Shown piece by piece: positions 1 to 8,878 of a DNA stretch of 64,000 nt. The position numbers were made by a program, and so were the translations under genes. Source of the stretch: Bacillota bacterium (GTDB taxonomy: Bacteria; Bacillota; UBA4882; UBA8346); the NCBI GenBank assembly GCA_023429995.1, contig JAEZCE010000052.1:186001-250000 (forward strand), given 5' to 3'. Within the stretch, counting starts at the first letter, position 1. Each line of letters begins with the position of its first letter. Under the pieces are notes generated by a model. That model did not search any database. It saw only the letters and a list, made by a program, of their open reading frames with translations, and was not told the DNA's origin.

Positions 1-186
1 CCCTTGATGGTACAGTATCCTATCGGAACCGTCATACACAGGAGGACTTTGACTGCCGTGGGGAAGTACATCCGCTACTGATAAGCCTTTACTGCCCTCC
101 CGGTATGCTCCTTCCGCCTGATTGGCAGCAATAGCGCCGCCCCACAGAAAATTTGCCGGGAACTTAGCATATATTGATTTTTCCAT
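1..186 (-). CDS. Family 1 glycoside hydrolase, N-terminal part (cut by window edge)
   Basis: Only the first 62 codons are visible; the gene runs off the left edge. The N-terminus carries the FLWGGAIAANQAEGAY signature of the first strand of the GH1 (beta-glucosidase / 6-phospho-beta-glucosidase) TIM barrel, and the following segment, ending in YDGSDRILYHQG, also fits the family. The start is ATG at 186-184, with a GAAAGGA ribosome binding site about 12 bases upstream. It is the last visible gene of a minus-strand carbohydrate locus, so it probably hydrolyses an imported (phospho)disaccharide in the cytoplasm. Substrate and phosphate preference cannot be told from this fragment. Confidence 0.85.
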   Translation of the reverse strand, partial: MEKSIYAKFPANFLWGGAIAANQAEGAYREGSKGLSVADVLPHGSQSPPVYDGSDRILYHQG

Positions 187-242
187 AACTGTGACCGTCC
201 TTTCTCGCAATACTAAAAAATCATCTTGCAAATGATACTGTT

Positions 243-2393
243 TTAACCGGATATTACATTAGGGGAGATTTTAAACGATTTATAATGGCAATGGCTTCCG
301 TGAAGTACAGAACAGCCAACCTGACCGGTTAAATACGGATCATCCCTATCTTCATACTCGATTAAAATATTCAAAGCATCACTGACCGTAATTTTTGACC
401 CGCTTAATGAAATTCTAAACCGGTATTTTTCATTCAATTTCCATTCGTAGTCAATTTCTTTTAAAATCTGATACCCGTTGCAGTTTTTATATAAAACCAA
501 TTTCCCACCGGGTCCAAGACCTGCTGCATACGAACGGATTGCTCCCTGAACCCTGAAATTAATATTGTGATATTCTCCAATTTTGGGAATCAGCCATGCT
601 TCTACAGTATAATCCCGTAGCATATATGCGCCGGTATAGGCCTCTCCAAAATCGCTGCAGCTGCCGCTTAATTCGTTGTTTTCAAGCTTCCATATTCCCT
701 TCAAATATGTAAACTGGCTTACTTCCCGATGCATCCCTTGCCATTTTTCCATCCGTTCCTTACTAAAATCCAACGTATAGTCCGGAGTACCCTGGATGTC
801 AAAATCATCAATATAAACGGTTAAAAGCGCTGATTCCCCTTCATTACCAATCATTTTAATCCCGGCTTCTTCAATACATGCACCTGATAAAGATGGAATG
901 TCATACGTGAGCTGAATCCATTTCCCGCCGCACAGCTTCTGCGCTTTTGAGCACAACTGCTTTTGATGATTTCCGTCAAAAACATAAAGACAGGCTTCTA
1001 CACTTACATCCGAACGATTATCCAACATTACATAAGTCTGTATCCTTTGACCCGGGTACAAAGTGGGAGAGAAAGCGGGATCATAACGGCTGTCATTAAA
1101 ATCTTCCGGCCGGTAATAGGTTTTATAGAACGCCCGGATGTAGTAAGCTTCCCGGCTATTTTTCGCTAATTTCGCGGTAACTTTGAGGGCGCCTTTTCCA
1201 GTATGAGCAACTTCTGTTGTCTGCTCCAGCTGATAATCGGTAACATTATCGGAATCAGCAGTTATACGGAACGCGTGGGTAGACCCTGGTAATTCAAAGT
1301 GATATTTGGCGCTTTTGCCAGATATGATATCCAGCCATTCATCCCCGGGCTTTTCTCCGGCAAGTTTATAACCCAGCCCAGCGATGTAACAGGCGCAAGT
1401 TGAAATATCCGTTATATTCAAACTGCCGATAACGCTGGAACAAATCAGCAAATCGTTGATGGGCTTTCTCCAGTTGTTGTCGATTCCTTCAAGCCCAACC
1501 ATCACGCCTACGATTGTACCGACATTACCAACGTTGCAGTCGGTATCCCAACCACACATATTGCTGATATTGATGGTTTTCGAAAAATCACCGTTTCCAT
1601 AAAGCAATGAGAGCACGATCACTGCCGAATTGGGTATGATGTGGCAATTACCCTCATAACGGTCATAGCCATAGTTGTTTTTCACATATTCAAAACAAGC
1701 TCTCCAGTTTTCCGGATTCCGGCCATGAAAGAAAATAACATCTTCGGCCATTTTATGATATTCACAATCCTGAGGAATTACCGAGAGTCCTGCTCTGATC
1801 ACTGCTTGGACATGATTTTCTTTAAAAGCCGCGCTAATGCAGGCCGCAACGAACATACCTCCGTAAACTCCGTTTCCATCATGGGACACTCCCGCGACTC
1901 TTTTGGTGAATTTGGCTGCCAGCTGATAATCACAGGGAATCATAAGGCCGCAGGTGTCAATAAATATTTGTCCGCCGATTTGTTCGGCGACGCTGGCGCC
2001 GTTTTGGGCAATCGATCCCGAGCGCGGCGCTGGAATCCCATTCCGGAGATTTAGGTAGGCGGTATGCTCGGTTGAAATTCCGTAGCCACCCCACCAATAA
2101 AACCCATGTTCATAGGGAACATAATTCAACCATGTATTCCCGATATTTTCCTCCGGTATTTCCACAGTACACTGGTAATCTTCCAATGCCCGCAGAAAAA
2201 AGATGGGACCATTGGTATCATCATCGGCGGCGAAATTTTTAAAATCAAACAGATAACCGGTAATTTCACCGTAAGTTTCCCGGATTTTTTCATAGCTCCA
2301 ACCTTCGATGTTTGAACCGTGGCGTACGCCGATGATCTTGCCAAGCCAACCGGCATATACCTTTTCGACATAATGTTCAGGAATGCGTTTCAT
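243..2393 (-). CDS. ADP-ribosylglycohydrolase-fold protein with C-terminal jelly-roll-like domain
   Basis: 716 residues. The N-terminal ~350 residues match the ADP-ribosylglycohydrolase (DraG/ARH) all-helical fold: ADDDTN at residues 56-61 and a GWDTDCN motif near residue 283 correspond to the two acidic metal-binding signatures. The C-terminal ~345 residues (about 370-716) are beta-rich and resemble carbohydrate-binding or LamG-like jelly rolls; this half is not part of canonical DraG. There is no signal peptide. It lies 3' of a sugar isomerase and a sugar ABC transporter on the same strand, after a 355-base gap. In this setting, members of the fold are more likely to act on a sugar or nucleoside-type glycosidic bond than on ADP-ribosylated protein. 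That is inference from context. Confidence 0.8.
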   Translation of the reverse strand: MKRIPEHYVEKVYAGWLGKIIGVRHGSNIEGWSYEKIRETYGEITGYLFDFKNFAADDDTNGPIFFLRALEDYQCTVEIPEENIGNTWLNYVPYEHGFYWWGGYGISTEHTAYLNLRNGIPAPRSGSIAQNGASVAEQIGGQIFIDTCGLMIPCDYQLAAKFTKRVAGVSHDGNGVYGGMFVAACISAAFKENHVQAVIRAGLSVIPQDCEYHKMAEDVIFFHGRNPENWRACFEYVKNNYGYDRYEGNCHIIPNSAVIVLSLLYGNGDFSKTINISNMCGWDTDCNVGNVGTIVGVMVGLEGIDNNWRKPINDLLICSSVIGSLNITDISTCACYIAGLGYKLAGEKPGDEWLDIISGKSAKYHFELPGSTHAFRITADSDNVTDYQLEQTTEVAHTGKGALKVTAKLAKNSREAYYIRAFYKTYYRPEDFNDSRYDPAFSPTLYPGQRIQTYVMLDNRSDVSVEACLYVFDGNHQKQLCSKAQKLCGGKWIQLTYDIPSLSGACIEEAGIKMIGNEGESALLTVYIDDFDIQGTPDYTLDFSKERMEKWQGMHREVSQFTYLKGIWKLENNELSGSCSDFGEAYTGAYMLRDYTVEAWLIPKIGEYHNINFRVQGAIRSYAAGLGPGGKLVLYKNCNGYQILKEIDYEWKLNEKYRFRISLSGSKITVSDALNILIEYEDRDDPYLTGQVGCSVLHGSHCHYKSFKISPNVISG

Positions 2394-2748
2394 ATTAAAT
2401 TCCCCTTTATATAATGGCTGTTATTACAAACAGTATCCAAAAATAGTCATTAATCATATTGCCGAAATTACATTCTGGTCATTCGATTTACAAAAAATTA
2501 ACCCATACTTTAACGTATGACACTAGCCGCAAAATAGCCATATCGCTCAAATGGCCATGCAGATTGTCTTAAAATCGTATATTACTATATTTACAGGACG
2601 GAAATGAAGTTTCAGATTGCAACAAAATTGCAACTTATTGAAATTAGAGGGCAGCGATATGAAAATGAGATACTGAAAGTGATCAGACAATCAGCATCTC
2701 ATTTACTTCATTGCTGTCTATGAAGATACTCCATAACGTATGTGCTAG
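2394..2748. other. Intergenic gap, no gene
   Basis: This 355-base AT-rich gap separates the isomerase gene from the ADP-ribosylglycohydrolase gene, both on the minus strand. I see no supported ORF. The only notable pattern is a direct repeat of TTGCAA near 2617-2633. A separate promoter for the downstream gene is possible, but I could not identify one by eye. Confidence 0.4.
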
Positions 2749-3618
2749 TTATGCTTTGCTTATCAGGTACTGCCCCAATTCGAAAATATGGACCAGTAGA
2801 CTGTCTCGCAATGGATCCGGTAGTTTTCTGACAAAGTTATGGACTTCAAAGGTAAAATCCCCGGAGTACTTAATTTCTGTCAATGTCTTCATCAGGGGAT
2901 CCCAGTTGATATTTCCAAAGAACGGAGCCAGGTGTTCATCAAAATTCTGATGATTATCAGCCACATGGGTCGCTTTCAGCCTGGTTCCCACTTGTCGGAG
3001 ACTTTTGATTTGATCTTCATTGGTTAGATGAGCATGTCCAAAATCCCAGCAGATTCCAACATTAGGTTCATCAAAAGAATCCACAAGTTCCAGAAGTTCT
3101 TCCACGGCTGCCGCAAACTCCCGGTTTTTTCTGTCGTTTTCCGGCAAATTTTCAATGGCAATCCCGCAATTATATTTCCGCGCCAGCTCTATATGGGGAA
3201 GAAAATACTCATGGTTTCTGCGTAAACTTTCTTTGTAGGAATAACCCGGATCAAAGACAGTGCCGGCATGGATCACGATCCATTTCACGCCCAACATTCC
3301 CGAACCGATAATCGCTCTCCGTACCAGTTCCTCTTTACTTTCACGGTCCGTAACGGTGTAATCACAGACATTATAAAACAAAGTATGGGACTGGGAAAAT
3401 ACAATGCCGCATTTTTGGGCCGTTTCGCCGATCCATTTGACCCAGTCTTGCCAATTGTTGAGGGTAAGCGGCCGCCCATCGCCGGACTGGTCACAAAAGT
3501 TCATATCCATCACTTTGAATCCGGCCTTTGAGCAACGTTGCAAACACTCTTCCACGGAAACTGATTCTTGCCTGTCAGGAACATAGTCCAAAATATTCGT
3601 TGAAGTGGAAAGCCTCAT
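2749..3618 (-). CDS. Sugar phosphate isomerase/epimerase (xylose-isomerase-like TIM barrel)
   Basis: 289 residues, normal for the AP-endonuclease-2 / xylose-isomerase-like TIM-barrel family. Metal and substrate motifs typical of the family are present in order: IENLPEN, GICWDFGHAH, KATHVADNH and a terminal FEVHNF, which supply the Glu/Asp/His ligands of a divalent metal. The start ATG is preceded by AGAAGGAA. The gene follows the ABC-transporter genes closely (35 bases after the binding-protein stop), so it is probably part of the same transcript. It probably isomerises or epimerises the imported sugar or a derivative; the exact sugar cannot be read from sequence. Confidence 0.85.
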   Translation of the reverse strand: MRLSTSTNILDYVPDRQESVSVEECLQRCSKAGFKVMDMNFCDQSGDGRPLTLNNWQDWVKWIGETAQKCGIVFSQSHTLFYNVCDYTVTDRESKEELVRRAIIGSGMLGVKWIVIHAGTVFDPGYSYKESLRRNHEYFLPHIELARKYNCGIAIENLPENDRKNREFAAAVEELLELVDSFDEPNVGICWDFGHAHLTNEDQIKSLRQVGTRLKATHVADNHQNFDEHLAPFFGNINWDPLMKTLTEIKYSGDFTFEVHNFVRKLPDPLRDSLLVHIFELGQYLISKA

Positions 3619-3653
3619 TTTGGTTCCTTCTTTGCGGTTTATATTTTTCGATA

Positions 3654-5024
3654 CTACTCATTGGCGCGATTATAAAAATTAAGGGCTTTATTGGCATCAG
3701 CCGCCATATTTTTCACTGCTGTATCAATGTTTACCTTGCCTTCGATGGCGTTGACAATATTGTTGTCAATTGTGGTATTGATAGCACTGGAACAACCGCA
3801 AATCGCCTCTTGAAGGTAAAGGTTGGAAGATTTAATCTGGTTGACTGCTACGCCAAAGTAAGGATTGGTAGAAAGATACTCCTTAAATTTAGGCATATCA
3901 TAAGTCTTCAAATTGGTCGGGAAATAGCCGGTATTCTGACACCAGTCCAACTGTACCTCGGGGCTGGTCAAATATTCGATAAATTTACATGCCGCGTCGA
4001 TGTTTTTCTTGTTGCCACGGTTCATAACATACAGTGCCGAACCTCCCGGAGCTGCTCCGCCCTTATCATTTTTGTTGACTTTGGGAAGAAAAGCAGTACC
4101 CCATTCAAATTTGTTGCCGACTCCGTTGGCAATTCCTTTGATGGCAGCGCTTGATGAAATATAAATCGCATTGGTGCCCGCAATAAAATCGCTTTGATCG
4201 GTTGTCCCGGTGTATTTAGCGTTGCCGTTTTTCATGGCTGGCACATAAACTTCCAGGAATTTCTTCATCGTGCCGTCTTTGTCAAAGGCAACTTTGGTCA
4301 TAGTATCCATCCGGCCGCTTTTATTGTTACCCATAAATGAATAATCATTGCCCTTACTGCTCTGCATGCCTATCCAACTGGTAAGCTGATACCATCCTGC
4401 TTCCAATTCAAAGCCATATCGCTCAACTTTGTTTCCGTTGGTCTTATACAGTTTGGAGGCATACTCTCCCAACTCGGAAATTGTCTTTGGCGGCTGTTCC
4501 GGATCCAGTCTTACTTCTTTAAATGCGGTTTTATTGTAGTACATGATAATGGTAGAACAGGCAAAAGGAATGCCGATTTCTTTATTTTTAAAGGAGAACT
4601 GGGCGACACTATTCGGGAGAAAATCCGTTGGTTTCAAGTTCTTGTCTCTTGCGAAAAGATCCTTTGCCCATACGGTTTGCTTGATGTCCTTAATGTAACC
4701 GGTGCTGTCGGAAGGGATGGTAACCAAATCAGGAAGCAGGTTTGCGTTTCTTGACTGGGCAACCGCTTTGTATTTCTGCATTAAGTCAGCGTATACTCCC
4801 TGGTAAACTATTTTTACCGTAATATTTTCTTTTTTGCCCTCTCCGGCATTGAATTGTTCGACCAGCTTTTGCAGTTCCTGACCGTTAACACCGCTCATGG
4901 CATGCCAAAATGTAAGGGTAACCGGCGTAGAGTTTGAAGCAAATAAGGATGAAGTATTCCATGCCAATAAACTGAAAATCATTAAGCTACCAAGTAACAG
5001 GGAAATCAACCGTTTCTTTTTCAT
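3654..5024 (-). CDS. Sugar ABC transporter solute-binding protein (family 1)
   Basis: 456 residues from ATG 5024, chosen because TAGGAGG lies 9 bases upstream; the open frame extends 22 codons further without a comparable site. It has a Lys-rich n-region, a hydrophobic h-region and a likely signal-peptidase-I site near LFASNS. No lipobox cysteine is visible, so the protein is probably free in a periplasm rather than lipid-anchored. The mature part starts with VTLTFWHAMSG, the usual opening of family 1 binding proteins. It is first-bound partner to the two permeases encoded upstream on the same strand. No ATPase gene lies in this cluster, so a shared MsmX-like ATPase elsewhere is likely. Confidence 0.93.
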   Translation of the reverse strand: MKKKRLISLLLGSLMIFSLLAWNTSSLFASNSTPVTLTFWHAMSGVNGQELQKLVEQFNAGEGKKENITVKIVYQGVYADLMQKYKAVAQSRNANLLPDLVTIPSDSTGYIKDIKQTVWAKDLFARDKNLKPTDFLPNSVAQFSFKNKEIGIPFACSTIIMYYNKTAFKEVRLDPEQPPKTISELGEYASKLYKTNGNKVERYGFELEAGWYQLTSWIGMQSSKGNDYSFMGNNKSGRMDTMTKVAFDKDGTMKKFLEVYVPAMKNGNAKYTGTTDQSDFIAGTNAIYISSSAAIKGIANGVGNKFEWGTAFLPKVNKNDKGGAAPGGSALYVMNRGNKKNIDAACKFIEYLTSPEVQLDWCQNTGYFPTNLKTYDMPKFKEYLSTNPYFGVAVNQIKSSNLYLQEAICGCSSAINTTIDNNIVNAIEGKVNIDTAVKNMAADANKALNFYNRANE

Positions 5025-5091
5025 AAGCCTATGCCTCCTAAAATGATTGTATTTGTTAAAATGTATTGTCCCATTCGAGCGGAAATACATT

Positions 5092-5937
5092 TTAGCCTTT
5101 AATAGACCCTGCAGTTACACCGGATATAATTTTCTCTTTAAAGATTATGAAAATGATAATTGCAGGAATCAGTACGATGATGGAACCTGCCATCGTAGGT
5201 CCGAATACCGTACATTCATCGTTACTGAGCATGGTAATTCCGACCTGAATGGTTCTCATTTCAGGCGCATTGGTAATTAACAGCGGCCATACATATGCAT
5301 TCCAAAGGCCGACAAAGGAAGAGATAAAAACCGAAACCGTTACCGGCTGGCAAATTGGCATGATAATCGAAGTGAAAAACCGGAAATTCCCGCATCCGTC
5401 CATCACTGCCGCGTCCCGAAAATCTGAGGGTATGGATTTCATAAATTGCCTGAGCATAAACATATACATCACATCGTTAAAATAGACAATCATTACACCT
5501 AAATAGGTGTCCATTAAGCCGGCAGATGTGACTGTGAGATAATTGGTCACTATCAGGGCATCCCCGGGTATTACCATCGCCGCTAGTATAAAAAAGAAAA
5601 AGAATTTTTTCAGCGGAAACTGCAGAAAGGAGAATGCAAACGCTGCGGTGCAGGCGGTTAATATGCGCGCCAGCGTGGCGAAAAGCGCCAGCACAATCGA
5701 GTTGAAGATATATCTTCCCAAAAGGCTACCGCCCAGGACCTTAATATAATTCCCCAGATAAAAGAAATGAGAAATCCATTTAGGCGGATAACTATTGATG
5801 TCGGACTCCTTCATAAACGAGACCGAAAAACAATATAGAATTGGAAATAAAATCAATAATGCAAAAATCAGAGTCATAAAGCCGGTAATGTAATAGGATA
5901 AGCTTTTTTTGGATATTTCCTCATGATAATGATTCAT
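5092..5937 (-). CDS. Carbohydrate ABC transporter permease, MalG type
   Basis: 281 residues with about six membrane segments. The conserved cytoplasmic EAA-type loop (DAAVMDGCGNFRFFTSIIMP) sits where the ATPase docks, and the C-terminus SGVTAGSIKG is typical of MalG-like CUT1 permeases. The start overlaps the stop of the MalF-type gene by four bases (ATGA), indicating translational coupling. It pairs with the 5934-6845 permease and the 3654-5024 binding protein. Confidence 0.93.
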   Translation of the reverse strand: MNHYHEEISKKSLSYYITGFMTLIFALLILFPILYCFSVSFMKESDINSYPPKWISHFFYLGNYIKVLGGSLLGRYIFNSIVLALFATLARILTACTAAFAFSFLQFPLKKFFFFFILAAMVIPGDALIVTNYLTVTSAGLMDTYLGVMIVYFNDVMYMFMLRQFMKSIPSDFRDAAVMDGCGNFRFFTSIIMPICQPVTVSVFISSFVGLWNAYVWPLLITNAPEMRTIQVGITMLSNDECTVFGPTMAGSIIVLIPAIIIFIIFKEKIISGVTAGSIKG

Positions 5938-6845
5938 CCGTAATACACACCTTTTTTTTCAAATTTGAAGGTAAGTGCGAGTAAACTGCCAATGATCAAG
6001 AAAATAACCACCGACAAGGCAAACGAATATCCATAATATCCATTCTGATAGGCCTGAGAGTACATAAGGTAAACCAGTGTTGTCGTTGACTGATTCGGGC
6101 CTCCCAGGGTGGATAAAGCAAGGATGGGACTTACCATCATCAAACTGCCGATGGTTGATGTACAGAACAAAAAGAAAAGCGTTGGCGAAATCAAGGGTAT
6201 CACGATGTGTACTGTCTTCTGAAACCAATTTGCACCGGCTATATCGGCGCTTTCCATCACATCGGTCTGTACATTGCGCATTGCCGCGGTCAGAAACAGA
6301 AAATTAAATCCGATGGACAGCCAGATATTGAAAATCGCCAAACCCATCAGGGCATAATGGCTATCTGAAAACCAGGGGGTACTGATATTCAAAACATAGT
6401 CAAAAAGTCCGATAGTCGGATTCAGCAACAGTTTGAATATCATTGCCGCTACGGAAACAGAGACTGACATTGGAATTAAAAAAGACACCGTCGAGAATTT
6501 ATTAAAGATACCTTTTTTATTGGCCAGCAAGGCAAATACCATGCTTAAAATGAGGCTGCCCGGTACGACCACGGCTGCATAGATCAAGGAGTTTTTTACA
6601 GCCACATAAAATAGCGGGTCCTGGAAGAGTTCAATATAGTTTGTAAGCCCCGCAAATCTGCGGGCAATACCTTCCTTATTAATAAAAAAGAAGCTGTTCA
6701 CTATGGTCTTTATAAATGGATAATAAACAAATAGGACCACAAAAAACAGGCAAGGAATCAGGTATAAAAAAGGTTCAACCGTACTGAAAACCCTTTTCTT
6801 TTTTTGATTGCCATCATCAGAGTTAACTGTCAGAATCCGTTGCAT
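5934..6845 (-). CDS. Carbohydrate ABC transporter permease, MalF type
   Basis: 303 residues and about six membrane helices. The EAA loop ESADIAGANWFQKTVHIVIP identifies a CUT1 MalF-like inner-membrane permease. AAGGAAAGG lies just upstream of the ATG. It is the first gene of the minus-strand transport operon, divergent from the AraC regulator that starts at 6957, which is the classic arrangement for local substrate-dependent control. The protein ends four bases inside the next permease. Confidence 0.93.
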   Translation of the reverse strand: MQRILTVNSDDGNQKKKRVFSTVEPFLYLIPCLFFVVLFVYYPFIKTIVNSFFFINKEGIARRFAGLTNYIELFQDPLFYVAVKNSLIYAAVVVPGSLILSMVFALLANKKGIFNKFSTVSFLIPMSVSVSVAAMIFKLLLNPTIGLFDYVLNISTPWFSDSHYALMGLAIFNIWLSIGFNFLFLTAAMRNVQTDVMESADIAGANWFQKTVHIVIPLISPTLFFLFCTSTIGSLMMVSPILALSTLGGPNQSTTTLVYLMYSQAYQNGYYGYSFALSVVIFLIIGSLLALTFKFEKKGVYYG

Positions 6846-6870
6846 GTTTAGCCCTTTCCTTCAAGATTTA

Positions 6871-6917
6871 GTATTTAAAATACCATTGCTTGATTATTGA
6901 TGAAATTATTATATAAT
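6871..6917. promoter_or_regulatory. Divergent promoter region of the sugar operon and araC-type gene
   Basis: On the plus strand TTGATT (6890-6895), a 16-base spacer and a perfect TATAAT (6912-6917) make a good sigma-A promoter for the AraC gene. A 13-bp dyad, GTATTT-A-AAATAC (6871-6883), sits between this promoter and the minus-strand permease gene and is a candidate regulator site. On the minus strand TTTCAT-17-TATTTT is a weaker candidate promoter. Binding of the AraC protein here is inferred from position. Confidence 0.6.
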
Positions 6918-6956
6918 ACATTTGTGCACAAATCTTATAAAAAAGAGGCAAAAACT

Positions 6957-7853
6957 GTGCAAAAACAACCAGAATATCTTTGCAAAGTTGAATACGAAAC
7001 CCATGACTTTTCGCCTGATTTTCCTGTAAATTATTTAGGAAACCGCTCCTATTCCCCTTCGATCGACCCGGTTTCCTTCATGCATTATCACAATTATGTA
7101 GAATTAGGTTACTGTTACCGAGGATCCGGTATTTTTTTTATCGATGAAAAGGTATTGCCTTTTTCTGCTGGCGATTCAAGTATCATTTTTGAAAATCAGA
7201 TCCACATTGCCCAAAGCCACGCCAAAGATCCCAGTGACTGGAAATTTGTTACCCTTGATGCGACCAAACTTCTTTCGGATTTTGGCTTTACCGATTTGGA
7301 AACCCTATCGAACATTTTAAAAAAGGTCCATAACAGTGAAAACATCTATCGAAAAAACGATGAATCAAAGATACCGGAACTCATCTATGAAATTGTCAGC
7401 GAAATGGAATCTTGCAAAGAAAATTACCCGATCATGGTTAAACTATTAATAAGCCAGCTTTTCTTAAAGCTTTACAGGATCAACTGCGACAGCAACCGAG
7501 ATAACAAATTTAACTATTTTGACCGCATCAAAAAAATTTCTCCGGCCCTTAAATGCATTACCGATAATTACCCAAATGAAATTAGCATCGAGACTTTGGC
7601 CCAGCTATGCTTTATGAGTATGACCAACTTCCGAAGAATCTTTAAAAGCGCCACTGGCAAATCCCCGGGTGAATACCTGCATACTGTAAGGATCAAAATG
7701 GCTTCCATCATGCTGCTGAATTCCAATGACTCTATTTTGGAAATATCCCTGAAAGTAGGGTATCCTACAGTTTCCAGTTTCAATCGCCATTATAAAGAAA
7801 TACTGGGCATGTCCCCGCGGGATTGGAGAAAACAAAAGCAGCCGCTTCCGTAA
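6957..7853 (+). CDS. AraC family transcriptional regulator
   Basis: 298 residues from GTG 6957, preceded by AAAGAGGC. The upstream in-frame ATG at 6897 would place the promoter -10 box inside the gene, so it is rejected. The N-terminal ~170 residues form an AraC-type cupin sensor (HYHNYVELGYCYRGSG). The C-terminal ~100 residues carry the double helix-turn-helix, ending with SLKVGYPTVSSFNRHYKEILGMSP-like recognition helix features. Divergent placement next to the sugar ABC operon suggests it activates that operon in response to the transported sugar. Confidence 0.9.
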   Translation: MQKQPEYLCKVEYETHDFSPDFPVNYLGNRSYSPSIDPVSFMHYHNYVELGYCYRGSGIFFIDEKVLPFSAGDSSIIFENQIHIAQSHAKDPSDWKFVTLDATKLLSDFGFTDLETLSNILKKVHNSENIYRKNDESKIPELIYEIVSEMESCKENYPIMVKLLISQLFLKLYRINCDSNRDNKFNYFDRIKKISPALKCITDNYPNEISIETLAQLCFMSMTNFRRIFKSATGKSPGEYLHTVRIKMASIMLLNSNDSILEISLKVGYPTVSSFNRHYKEILGMSPRDWRKQKQPLP

Positions 7854-8180
7854 TTTTCGTTATTTACAGGACTAAAATGCCGCAGTCGCATATTTACTCT
7901 TGCTTAGGAATAGGTTGGTCCTCTTAGAAACTTTTTCTAAGATTACGCTTATTTCCGTTCGTGAAAATTTTTTAAAAAGGGTAGACTTTAAAAGAGCATG
8001 GCTCACTTCAGCATGGGGATTTCCAAATCAATAATTTCAAAAAAAATTTTCAAAGAGAAAGTAGCCTTGATCGGTTATGTGGGATCCGGATGAATAGGCT
8101 ATCGCCCGAAGTGTCGCTTATGGAAAACAATTTACCGTGAGGACATAATCCGGCGCGATAGCGCTGAGAAGGAGGAAAAA
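7854..8180. other. Intergenic gap with one perfect hairpin
   Basis: No supported gene lies in these 327 bases. A perfect hairpin TCTTAGAAA-CTT-TTTCTAAGA at 7922-7942 could end the araC transcript or stabilise its 3' end, although no clear T-tract follows. The end of the gap carries the strong AAGGAGG site of the cupin gene. No confident promoter was seen. Confidence 0.45.
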
Positions 8181-8525
8181 ATGATGGAGCAACATTTTCT
8201 AAAGAACATCGATTTTAAAACAGTGTTATCTTTTGAGTCGCTGGTTGAGTATCAACCCGGGCAAGTGGTGAGCCGTACCTTGGCGCAAGGGAAGGCGTTG
8301 AGTCTTACTCTATTTGCTTTCGATCAAGGAGAAGAGATAAGTTCCCACTCCTCTTCCGGAGACGCTTTGGTCTATATTATGGATGGTGAGGCCGAGATCA
8401 CCATCGGTGAAGAGATATTTCAGCTCAATAAAGGGCAGAGTATCGTGATGTCTGCTGGAATCCCCCACGCGCTCCGGGCAAAGGAACGGTTTAAAATGTT
8501 TTTAGTGGTGGCCTTTGCACTGTAA
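8181..8525 (+). CDS. Small cupin-domain protein
   Basis: 114 residues forming a single cupin barrel. The first cupin motif is the segment around SSHSSSGDALVYIMDGEAE, and the second is around GIPHALRAKERFKM. The histidine and glutamate positions would bind a metal. AAGGAGG precedes two tandem ATGs (8181, 8184); either could serve. It stands alone, with no obvious operon partner. Small stand-alone cupins of this kind often bind a metal or small ligand or have an unknown role; no reaction can be assigned. Confidence 0.85.
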   Translation: MMEQHFLKNIDFKTVLSFESLVEYQPGQVVSRTLAQGKALSLTLFAFDQGEEISSHSSSGDALVYIMDGEAEITIGEEIFQLNKGQSIVMSAGIPHALRAKERFKMFLVVAFAL

Positions 8526-8553
8526 ATCATTAGAGGGTAATCCTATCATATTC

Positions 8554-8578
8554 GCCTGCTCTAAATCCAAGGGCAGGC
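8554..8578 (+). terminator. Weak hairpin after the cupin gene
   Basis: GCCTGC (8554-8559) pairs with GCAGGC (8573-8578), followed by a loosely T-rich stretch. It may terminate the cupin transcript. The T-tract is imperfect, so this is tentative. Confidence 0.35.
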
Positions 8579-8605
8579 CAGTTTATTTATTGAAAACCCA
8601 TACCC

Positions 8606-8839
8606 ATGGTCGGTATGCTATGCATTAACAACATTGATTTACCGGAAATGCAGAAGTGGCGGGAGATGATCGCGGAACAAGCGGAAAGACTCGAACGGCT
8701 GTGCGATGAAGACTTTTTGCCGGAAATCGCCGCCACCTCTGCGCCCTGTAAAGTGGAGAAGGTCGGCAGAAATGACCCTTGTCCTTGTGGCAGTGGGAAA
8801 AAATATAAAAAATGTTGTTTATATAAAAATAAAACATAA
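8606..8839 (+). CDS. Small SEC-C zinc-motif protein
   Basis: 77 residues. The C-terminus carries a complete SEC-C motif (RNDPCPCGSGKKYKKCC), the zinc-binding tail best known from SecA and also found on many small proteins of unknown role. The preceding ~50 residues are a charged, probably helical segment. The start is uncertain: ATG 8606 and ATG 8615 are both in frame and neither has a strong ribosome binding site. A strong terminator follows immediately. Confidence 0.7.
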   Translation: MVGMLCINNIDLPEMQKWREMIAEQAERLERLCDEDFLPEIAATSAPCKVEKVGRNDPCPCGSGKKYKKCCLYKNKT

Positions 8840-8853
8840 ACAAAAAACCGCCC

Positions 8854-8878
8854 AGATGTCTATAAGACATCTTTTTTT
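8854..8878 (+). terminator. Rho-independent terminator after the SEC-C gene
   Basis: AGATGTC-TATAA-GACATCT (8854-8872) followed by an unbroken T run is a strong terminator for the plus-strand SEC-C gene. It overlaps the last codons of the convergent helicase gene. In reverse the stem is followed by a GGGCGG stretch and then a T run, so it may act in both directions. Confidence 0.8.

Noticed and set aside
6897..6956. Upstream ATG as start of the AraC gene
   Set aside because: The -10 box TATAAT (6912-6917) would lie inside the coding region; GTG 6957 follows a ribosome binding site.
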